From Deltaproteobacteria bacterium (lineage in GTDB: Bacteria; Desulfobacterota; Desulfobacteria; Desulfobacterales; ETH-SRB1), in contig JAJSZO010000007.1 of assembly GCA_030262795.1 (NCBI GenBank), positions 5,468 to 24,600 of the forward strand: a DNA stretch of 19,133 nt, given 5' to 3'. Positions within the stretch are counted from its first letter, which is position 1. Each line of letters starts with the position of its first letter. The notes beneath the pieces are model-generated. The model was not told where the DNA came from and made no database searches. It saw only the letters and a list, made by a program, of their open reading frames with translations. Positions 1 through 5,581 of the stretch are shown one piece after another. Position numbers and translations under genes: made by a program.

Positions 1-928
1 CCAGTCTGTCAAGACCTATTGCAAAGCCGGTGGCTGGCTGATCATCTCCCCCTAATGTTTTTACCAAACCATCATAACGTCCGCCACCAGCTACAGCATT
101 CTGGGCGCCTAATAAACCTGTCTGAATTTCAAAAGTAGTGCGGGTATAATAGTCCAGACCTCTTACCAGGTGTTTGTCGATTACAAATGGAATTTTAAGT
201 TTTTCAAGTGCATATTTAACTGTTTCAAAGTGTTGGCTACATTCCGGACATAAATAATCTATTATAGCAGGAGCATCAACCATAGCCTCGCGGCATGAAG
301 AATTTTTGCAGTCAAGCGCCCTTAACGGATTTTTTTTACTTCTTTTAAGGCAATCACCGCATAATTTTTCTGTTGCAGATGAAAGAAAAGCGGAAAGAGA
401 TTTCTTGAAATTTGGACGGCATTGGGGACAACCCAATGAATTTATGTGGGGTTTGGCGTCCGTTACTTCAAGCATGTAAAAAAGTTTCACAGCCAGAAAA
501 ATAAGCTGTGCATCAATAAACGGCGAATCTATACCAAACACTTCGGCATTAATCTGATAGAATTGCCTGTACCTTCCTTTTTGGGGTCTTTCCCTGCGAA
601 ACATCGGCCCGATGCTATAAAATTTCTGCACAGGATCCTTTGCATACATTTTATGCTGAATATATGAACGAACAACAGATGCCGTAGCTTCAGGCCGCAG
701 TGTAATAAGATCTCCCTTTCTGTCAGGAAAGGTGTACATTTCTTTTTCTACAATATCGGTATCCTCCCCAATGCTCCTTGCAAAAAGCTCAGTACGTTCC
801 AGAATCGGCAGCCGGATTTCCTTAAATCCAAAATCCTCAAAAAGTGAGCGGGCAGTTTTTTCTATATTTTGCCAGATCTCAACTTCTCCGGGCAGAATAT
901 CTTTAAATCCTCTAATTAATTGTATCAT
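1..928 (-). CDS. hisS: Histidyl-tRNA synthetase, C-terminal end beyond window
   Basis: Charges tRNA-His with histidine in the cytoplasm; class II aminoacyl-tRNA synthetase. About 309 of the usual ~420 codons are visible, reading leftwards off the window edge. The start is the ATG at 926-928 (MIQLIRGFKDILP), the typical HisRS N-terminus. Class II motif 2 is seen as FRRERPQKGRYRQFYQ, followed by the family phrase NAEVFG. The histidine-binding HisA signature LVRGLDYYTRTTFE lies near residue 260, and GGGRYDGL and GFAIGLDRL are at the visible end. Between them is a cysteine-rich segment (CPQC, CGDC, C-x4-C, CPEC), which I recall from many bacterial HisRS proteins and which probably forms a zinc-ribbon-like insertion. 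Nothing suggests the gene is damaged. It is a core gene and marks the left border of the accessory region. Confidence 0.97.
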   Translation of the reverse strand, partial: MIQLIRGFKDILPGEVEIWQNIEKTARSLFEDFGFKEIRLPILERTELFARSIGEDTDIVEKEMYTFPDRKGDLITLRPEATASVVRSYIQHKMYAKDPVQKFYSIGPMFRRERPQKGRYRQFYQINAEVFGIDSPFIDAQLIFLAVKLFYMLEVTDAKPHINSLGCPQCRPNFKKSLSAFLSSATEKLCGDCLKRSKKNPLRALDCKNSSCREAMVDAPAIIDYLCPECSQHFETVKYALEKLKIPFVIDKHLVRGLDYYTRTTFEIQTGLLGAQNAVAGGGRYDGLVKTLGGDDQPATGFAIGLDRL

Positions 929-964
929 TATAGTAACTACTCAGGTTGTTCACGGTTTGTCTGG

Positions 965-1023
965 TTCCCATGCTCCGGCGTGGGAACCCATATGGTATGC
1001 ATTCCCACGCTGGAGCATGGGAA
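965..1023. repeat. Palindromic repeat pair upstream of hisS
   Basis: Two 22-nt units face each other: 965-986 (TTCCCATGCTCCGGCGTGGG...) and 1002-1023 (TTCCCACGCTGGAGCATGGG...). They are reverse complements with one mismatch, and each is itself nearly palindromic. The 15-nt loop contains CATATGGTATGC. Sequences of the form TTCCCACGC-T-GGAGCGTGGGAA are dispersed hairpin repeats in many bacterial genomes (REP-like). It lies 37 nt from the hisS start codon, so it would form a hairpin in or near the hisS leader. A regulatory role is not shown. Confidence 0.85.
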
Positions 1024-1085
1024 TGAGAAATATATAAAAAGTAAAAGTATGGTATAATAATATATAAATTTATAGCTCGACAGTC

Positions 1086-1289
1086 CTAGGAATTTGAATA
1101 GGATACAAGAATAGCCTCTACCGGATCGGAAGGCGGCATTGGGTAATGTTTTTCTTCGTAGACCTCTACCAAAGTCATTAATACATCTAATTCATCGCCA
1201 TTCGGTGTTCCAATTTCTGCTTCCCAAAGTTTTTCAATACGTTTCAGCGCTTGGTTATATGAATGTTCATCTCTAATAGGTTTAACCAT
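1086..1289 (-). pseudogene. Truncated HigA-type antitoxin (N-terminal part only)
   Basis: The 67-aa product (MVKPIRDEHSYNQALKRIEK, then ...EIGTPNGDELDVLMTLVEVYEEKHYPMPPSDPVEAI) matches the N-terminal dimerisation part of COG5499-type HigA antitoxins, which pair with HigB mRNA interferases. In full-length members the segment PSDPVEAI is followed by an XRE helix-turn-helix of about 60 residues. Here it runs into LVSYSNS and a TAG stop, so the DNA-binding half is missing. The start ATG overlaps the stop of a short upstream frame (1282-1359) in a toxin-antitoxin-like arrangement. Most likely it is a decayed antitoxin. It could still be expressed as a short protein, and it could also be an intentionally short variant, which I consider less likely. 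Confidence 0.7.
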
Positions 1290-1359
1290 GGCCTACCTGC
1301 CTTATCTCTGTCAGTATTTTTCCAGGGTGGATTGGCAGTGTGATAATTTGTGATTTCAA
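1282..1359 (-). pseudogene. Possible remnant of an upstream toxin or antitoxin partner
   Basis: A short open frame read from a TTG at 1359 gives 25 residues containing IITLPIHPGKILTEIRQVG, and it stops inside the start of the truncated antitoxin gene (ATGGTTAA overlap). The phrase TLPIHPGKxL resembles the C-terminal strand of HicA toxins, which typically ends T-x-P-x-H-x-G-K followed by LRxILKQAG. It also resembles the N-terminus of VapI/HigA-type antitoxins (HPGEIL). It is too short to identify. I list it because its stop-start overlap with the next gene is what a toxin-antitoxin pair would show. Confidence 0.25.
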
Positions 1360-1362
1360 TCT

Positions 1363-1698
1363 TTAAGCCTTGGCAGGAGTTGTATCTTTGTCGAGATTTT
1401 CAAACTGAGCAATGTTTACATCTCCTTCTGGAAATTGGGCCACTATTTCCAGGTTTCCGCCCATAGCTTTTACGTAGGTGCGCAGGGTGCTTATGTACAT
1501 ATCGGTGCGACGTTCCAGTTTGGAAACCGAGGCCTGTTTTACACGCAATATTTTTGCCATCTGTTCCTGAGTTAGAGAGCGTGCTTGACGCAATTCTTGG
1601 AGGGGCATTTCTTCCAGCATTTTGCGTGTTTTTGCTTCGACTCGTCTTTGTGCTTCCGGTGACATTTTGTTACGGAGTAACTTAAAGGGCTTAGCCAT
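1363..1698 (-). CDS. XRE-family antitoxin of a HigBA-type pair
   Basis: This 111-aa protein starts MAKPFKLLRNKMSPEAQRRV. A helix-turn-helix of the XRE/Cro type spans roughly residues 38-75 (LRQARSLTQEQMAKILRVKQ, then ASVSKLERRTDMYISTLRTY). It is followed by AMGGNLEIVAQFPEGDV, the C-terminal strand typical of antitoxins that pair with Gp49/HigB-type toxins. I chose the ATG at 1698 over the one at 1707 because a GAGG lies 9 nt before it and it overlaps the toxin stop as ATGGCTAA, so translation is coupled. By family analogy it binds and neutralises the toxin and represses its own operon. All expected parts are present. Confidence 0.9.
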   Translation of the reverse strand: MAKPFKLLRNKMSPEAQRRVEAKTRKMLEEMPLQELRQARSLTQEQMAKILRVKQASVSKLERRTDMYISTLRTYVKAMGGNLEIVAQFPEGDVNIAQFENLDKDTTPAKA

Positions 1699-2056
1699 AA
1701 TTCTCATCCTCTCTTTTCAGAATTTTCAAATGTTTAGTGAAAAGTCTGTCCGCTATTGGAATCATTTTATCGTACCATTTCTCATTACCCGTTTTCTTGC
1801 CCCCGATCAAGAGCATTGCCGTTCGTTTTGGGTCGAAGGCATACAAGACCCGGTAAGGTTTTCCTTTGTGTTGGACTCTTAACTCGCGCATTTGTCCCAC
1901 TTTTGAACCCATGACGTCCGAGGAGTAAGGATACGGAAGCGTAGGACCTTTTGCTTCCAGCAAACCCACAATTGCTGCGACATCTTCCTGCTCTCCCTCG
2001 GTTAAAGTATTCCACCACTCGCCAAAATCATCAGTGTATTCAACATCCCATGCCAT
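1691..2056 (-). CDS. RelE/HigB-type toxin (phage Gp49-like)
   Basis: This 121-aa protein starts MAWDVEYTDDFGEWWNTL. The core GSKVGQMRELRVQHKGKPYR, followed by VLYAFDPKRTAMLLIGGKK, and the later KWYDKMIPIADRLF are characteristic of the Gp49-like/HigB toxin family (PF05973). Members are ribosome-dependent mRNA interferases. The conserved Arg/Lys residues of the central strands (RELR, KGKPYRVLY, GGKKTG) are present and the length is normal, so it looks active. The ATG at 2056 fits the family start; a longer frame reaching 2143 adds residues with no family match. It is the first gene of a toxin-before-antitoxin operon with the XRE gene. No clear Shine-Dalgarno is visible. Confidence 0.88.
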   Translation of the reverse strand: MAWDVEYTDDFGEWWNTLTEGEQEDVAAIVGLLEAKGPTLPYPYSSDVMGSKVGQMRELRVQHKGKPYRVLYAFDPKRTAMLLIGGKKTGNEKWYDKMIPIADRLFTKHLKILKREDENYG

Positions 2057-2108
2057 AGGAAAAATATAGCCTAGATAGAATAATTTGTCAAGTGGCAAGA
2101 GGTGGAAC

Positions 2109-2498
2109 TGGATATTCGACATAAAGAACCAAAAAATCGACACTACCGTATATTGTGTGTGAGTAGCTCAACTCATACAAGATACAGTGTGAAGAATCCG
2201 TAAACTAAATTTAGTCTGCAATATATTGATTTTCATGCCTTTTATGAGGTAGACCAACACCTTAATACTCATATAAAAATCGAATGGTTGCCCATTTCAG
2301 ACCACTCTTTAATTTGTACAAACCGGCTACCAACTTAAAGCGGGACAATTTGTAGGGTGGGCACTGCCCACCAATTCAATGGGTGATCTCTGTAAACCGC
2401 ATAGATTGGTGGGCGATGCCCACCCTACTGTAACACCTTGGGATTACAAGGTGTCCCGCCTTAAGTTGGTAGCCTACAAACCTTATGTCGAATATCCA
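2109..2498. repeat. 16-bp perfect inverted repeat enclosing the MITE
   Basis: TGGATATTCGACATAA at 2109-2124 is matched exactly in inverse by TTATGTCGAATATCCA at 2483-2498. A nearby AGAGGTGGAA occurs as a direct repeat at 2098-2107 and 2499-2508. The arms bracket about 360 bp that includes the MITE-like element. It may be an older element or repeat pair into which the MITE jumped. Confidence 0.7.
2325..2474. mobile_element. 150-bp MITE-like element with TIRs and 8-bp target duplication
   Basis: The ends are inverted repeats of 23 bp with one mismatch: GGCTACCAACTTAA(A)GCGG... at 2325-2347 and its complement at 2452-2474, ending TTAAGTTGGTAGCC. Immediately outside both ends stands the same octamer TACAAACC (2317-2324 and 2475-2482), a perfect target site duplication. 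Inside are a second inverted pair (GTAGGGTGGGC at 2352-2362, GCCCACCCTAC near 2418-2428) and a hairpin ACACCTTgggattacAAGGTGT. There is no coding capacity, so it would have been moved in trans by a transposase not seen here. A truncated inverted copy lies at 17307-17434. An 8-bp duplication with ends starting GG is compatible with ISL3-type transposition, but I cannot assign the family. Confidence 0.85.
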
Positions 2499-2573
2499 GA
2501 GGTGGAATGTGCCAGTCACCAGCCGGAAGAGCGACAAGACCGGTGCTAATGATTGAAAAGCGAAGATACAGGA

Positions 2574-2665
2574 TTCTGTCGTCCCTATGGGACTGAATAC
2601 ATTTTGTTATACCTCCAGCCTGGCAATAAATTACCAGGCTATTCTCAAATACCCCTACGGGACAG
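2574..2665. repeat. Small palindromic repeat block
   Basis: A block bounded by imperfect inverse arms: GTCCCTATGGGACTGAATAC from about 2580, and TATTCTCAAATACCCCTACGGGAC ending about 2663 (compare short segments). Its centre is a clean stem AGCCTGG-caataaattac-CAGGCT near 2619-2641. It probably belongs to a dispersed hairpin repeat family. It has no T-tract and is far from any gene end, so I do not call it a terminator. Confidence 0.5.
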
Positions 2666-2759
2666 GATAAGGATTCTCCGCTGATACAAAAAAGAAGATA
2701 CTTGACATTTTTTCATTATTACAATAATTTCGTTCACGTTCCTTATTATTATCTTTGAG

Positions 2760-2969
2760 GGCATCCTTCATTTTGTAGTTTACACTTTTTCAACATTGAC
2801 AGATGCCAGCCATTAGCTGACAGCCGTTAGCTATTAGGCAAAACTTTTCTATAAAAACGGGTTGTTAAGCTAAAAGCTAATGGCTAACAGCTATGCGCAC
2901 AAATCATATTTTTTGAGGTATCTTACCCTTAAAAGTGTAAACTACTTTTAGGCTGTTATGAAGGATGCC
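2760..2969. repeat. 210-nt nested inverted repeat upstream of the T6SS operon
   Basis: Three concentric arm pairs can be read. The outer pair is GGCATCCTTCA (2760-2770) with TGAAGGATGCC (2959-2969). The middle pair is TAGTTTACACTTTT (2776-2789) with AAAAGTGTAAACTA (2931-2944). The inner pair is AGCCATTAGCT (2808-2818) with AGCTAATGGCT (2875-2885). The inner region also repeats the theme (AGCCGTTAGCTATTAGGC). Together they could fold into one long stem. It may be a MITE-like element or a remnant. It ends 69 nt before the first gene of the operon, so a transcript starting upstream would carry it as a leader structure. Confidence 0.8.
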
Positions 2970-3038
2970 TCTTTGAGGTTGAACTATTGCCTGACTTCTA
3001 CAAATTCAGCGAATATTATTGTGAACAAGATACGTTAA

Positions 3039-3905
3039 ATGAAATTGATACAAAAAAACAGAAACCGTTTAATCCTGTGTCTTTTTTTGATCTGGTGGAT
3101 GTGTATTGCTGTTTTCTATATGATTACTGCAATCAGGGTTAGCCGGGCAAGGGAGACTATCTGTCAATCCGGAGTGGAAATGGCCAAAGTTTTTTCCAGT
3201 CGTGTCAGTTTACCTCTGTTAGAACTGGATATGGCAACTATGAGTGCATTGCTTAGTGAAGCTACCGGTAATTCGGATATAGTTTATGCAGCTATTGTCG
3301 ACCATAAAAACAACATCATAACTTACACCAATGTTGAACTGATAATGCCTGTAATAAAAGAGGGGGCACGCACTGTTGATCAAGTTTGTTTTTGGGAAGG
3401 GAATTCATCTGATCACAAAAAGATTATCAACTTTTCTTCAGATGTGACTTATGCAGAAACAAAAATCGGCGAAATATATCTGGCTATTTCAGCCGCTGAA
3501 ATTGACAAATTTAAAAAACTCTTTGGTCTTGGTGCGCTTTCAAGTTTTACTGTCTTGTTATTTGTAATAATTGTGTTATATTACAAAAAAATCAGGTTGA
3601 TAGTTAGCAGACTAAGAGCTGCTTATATATCACAAGCATGCAGCAGTAGCGCTTTTGCAGAAACAACCTGTATCGCATGCCCGCTGTGTGGAACAAACCG
3701 GCCTTTTTCCCGTGAAGTTTTTAATTGTACAAACCTGGACAGGTTCAGGATTATTCAGTCAACAAATAGTAAGCTGAAGCCGGGAGTGTCTGATAAATCT
3801 AAAGATATCTTTTTATCGGAAATTGATAGAAGAAAAGACTTGGGTTGGTTGAAACGTCAACTAATTGTTCGGTGCATAGAAATTATTAAAAAACTGTCGA
3901 CTTAG
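3039..3905 (+). CDS. Membrane sensor paralogous to the adjacent kinase, with cytoplasmic Cys cluster
   Basis: The 288-aa product is predicted to span the inner membrane twice: residues about 9-32 (LILCLFLIWWMCIAVFYMIT) and about 163-182 (ALSSFTVLLFVIIVLYY). A periplasmic domain of about 130 residues lies between. This domain aligns along its length with that of the next gene: LPLLELDMATMSALLSEATG against PSLLENNILSLNVAIGEIDG, AAIVDHKNNIITYTN against ASILNHENKFVTHTD, and INFSSDVTYAETKIGEIYLA against VSFSTNITFSGINIGKVYLV. Instead of a kinase, the cytoplasmic tail carries CIACPLCG (C211, C214, C217) plus C230, a possible zinc or redox site, then a basic tail. No known family is recognised. No Shine-Dalgarno is evident at the ATG. 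The stop is 10 nt before the kinase start, so the two are co-transcribed. It probably shares a ligand or dimerises with the kinase. Confidence 0.85.
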   Translation: MKLIQKNRNRLILCLFLIWWMCIAVFYMITAIRVSRARETICQSGVEMAKVFSSRVSLPLLELDMATMSALLSEATGNSDIVYAAIVDHKNNIITYTNVELIMPVIKEGARTVDQVCFWEGNSSDHKKIINFSSDVTYAETKIGEIYLAISAAEIDKFKKLFGLGALSSFTVLLFVIIVLYYKKIRLIVSRLRAAYISQACSSSAFAETTCIACPLCGTNRPFSREVFNCTNLDRFRIIQSTNSKLKPGVSDKSKDIFLSEIDRRKDLGWLKRQLIVRCIEIIKKLST

Positions 3906-3915
3906 AGAGGTTTTC

Positions 3916-5535
3916 ATGGCATCTGTTCGCGAAATTGCCTTAACAAGCATGTTATGGGTAAAAGAGTTCCAAACGAACATTTTCAAGAAGACCACTATTA
4001 AATTACTTAAGACAAAATTTATTCGGCGTAATAAAAACAGCGTGGTTATATGTCTGGTCATTTGGCTTATAGCCGCTACAAGTGGTTATCTAATTTTAAA
4101 TAGTAATGCAAAACGTCTCATTAATGATTTTCATCAATACGGATTGTCAGCAAGTCAGAAGCTTGCCGGCAAGATCGCTCCGTCTCTTTTAGAAAATAAC
4201 ATATTGTCTCTGAATGTTGCAATCGGAGAGATTGACGGCAGTAATAACTTGATATCCGCATCAATTCTGAATCATGAAAACAAGTTTGTGACTCACACCG
4301 ATTCCAATATGATAAACAGAACATTTATACCTATAAAGGATGAGAGATATATAGATACTATTGAAGGGGTTTCCATCAAAGCAAAGTCTTTGCCAAATAA
4401 CGAAAAGATTGTCAGCTTTTCAACAAATATCACCTTTTCCGGAATAAATATCGGCAAAGTGTATCTGGTATTTTCTTCAACCCACCTGTACAGCTCTATA
4501 AGTAAATACAAAGCCTTCTTTCTTTATGCGATAGTCTTGAGTCTTGTTTTGTTTTCAGCAATCATGGCAGCTATAGATCGTATTTCCAAGACAAAAGCAT
4601 TAAAGATTCAAAAAAAACTTGAAGGTATGACCAGGATCGGTCCTTATATACTGCAAAAGAAAATAGCGCAAGGAGGAATGGCCGAGTTATTCCTCGCAGA
4701 CTATGTGCGTGAGGATGGTTTTCGAAGGATTGTAGTCGTAAAAAAAATACTGCCTCATCTTATTGAAAATTCGGAGTTTATTAAGATGTTCATCCGAGAA
4801 GCCAGACTGGCCGCATTATTGCAACACCCAAATATTGTTCAGATAAATGATTTTGGCAAGTTCCGGAATGTTTACTATATCGCTATGGAATACGTCCGCG
4901 GCAAAAATCTGGCTGAAATCACGGCAGTGGCAAAAAATGGCCTCCCTGTTGATCAGTCAGTTTTTCTTGTTTTACAGGTTAGTAGAGGTTTGCACTACTC
5001 GCATTCTAAAACAGACGACAAAACCGGAAAACAGCTCAATATTGTTCATCGAGATATCAGCCCCCAGAATATCCTTATTTCATTTCAAGGAGAGGTCAAG
5101 ATAAGCGATTTCGGAATCGCTAAAGCCAGATCTGAGCCCAGTTTAACCCAGGCTGGTGTCATTAAAGGAAAACTTTCCTACATGTCTCCGGAACAGGCAT
5201 TGGGGCAATCTGTTGACCTTAGGGCTGATATTTATGCTTTGGGCATTGTCTTTTATGAAATATTATCCGGGGAAAAATTATATCAATTTGGTAGTGATAT
5301 AGAAGCCATTCGGTTTATTCCTGAAAAAGAGATAGCTCCTATAATAAAATTAAGACCTGATATCCCTGACGAGTTAAATAGAATTGTGATGAAATGCCTG
5401 GAGAAAGACAAAGAATTAAGATATCAAAGCGTACAAGAACTTCATGATGATTTGATACACCTTAAAATGAAATTAAACATAACTTATGACAGGTCAAATC
5501 TTGTAGAGTTTATGGAGAAGCACTTCAAGAAATAG
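3916..5535 (+). CDS. Transmembrane Ser/Thr protein kinase with N-terminal periplasmic sensor (PpkA role)
   Basis: This 539-aa protein has a cytoplasmic N-terminus, TM1 (about 42-62), a periplasmic sensor domain (about 63-198), TM2 (about 199-219) and a eukaryotic-type kinase domain (about 239-510). Key kinase residues are present: glycine loop AQGGMAELFLA, catalytic K276 (VVVKK), the alpha-C E295, HRD at 378-380 with N385, DFG at 398-400, and SYMSPEQ in place of the APE motif. It should therefore be active. AGAGAGG precedes the ATG at good spacing. It heads the regulatory block of a T6SS operon, the place PpkA has in other systems, where the kinase phosphorylates the FHA protein to trigger assembly. 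The topology differs from Pseudomonas PpkA, in which the kinase is N-terminal. No PppA-type phosphatase is in the window. Confidence 0.95.
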   Translation: MASVREIALTSMLWVKEFQTNIFKKTTIKLLKTKFIRRNKNSVVICLVIWLIAATSGYLILNSNAKRLINDFHQYGLSASQKLAGKIAPSLLENNILSLNVAIGEIDGSNNLISASILNHENKFVTHTDSNMINRTFIPIKDERYIDTIEGVSIKAKSLPNNEKIVSFSTNITFSGINIGKVYLVFSSTHLYSSISKYKAFFLYAIVLSLVLFSAIMAAIDRISKTKALKIQKKLEGMTRIGPYILQKKIAQGGMAELFLADYVREDGFRRIVVVKKILPHLIENSEFIKMFIREARLAALLQHPNIVQINDFGKFRNVYYIAMEYVRGKNLAEITAVAKNGLPVDQSVFLVLQVSRGLHYSHSKTDDKTGKQLNIVHRDISPQNILISFQGEVKISDFGIAKARSEPSLTQAGVIKGKLSYMSPEQALGQSVDLRADIYALGIVFYEILSGEKLYQFGSDIEAIRFIPEKEIAPIIKLRPDIPDELNRIVMKCLEKDKELRYQSVQELHDDLIHLKMKLNITYDRSNLVEFMEKHFKK

Positions 5536-5581
5536 AAAATGTTTGGCTACCAAACTGTAACTCCTTCGCATCACTTACTTC

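Larger units (their letters stand above)
2057..3038. other. Gene-free region rich in inverted repeats
   Basis: About 980 bp with no convincing gene on either strand. It holds four repeat structures, annotated separately: an inverted pair at 2109-2124/2483-2498, a MITE-like element at 2325-2474, a hairpin block around 2574-2665 and a nested palindrome at 2760-2969. A single arm of the GAACGTGGACGAA palindrome family lies at 2726-2745. The T6SS operon starts at 3039 and must have its promoter here, but I see no convincing -35/-10 or sigma-54 motif and no strong ribosome binding site at the first gene. Confidence 0.75.

Noticed and set aside
732..1037. Plus-strand open frame of 101 codons
   Set aside because: It is antisense to the N-terminus of hisS and runs into the palindromic repeat; the product has no family features.
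2300..2970. CRISPR array suggested by the dense repeats
   Set aside because: The repeats are inverted pairs, not regularly spaced direct repeats with unique spacers, and no cas gene is present.
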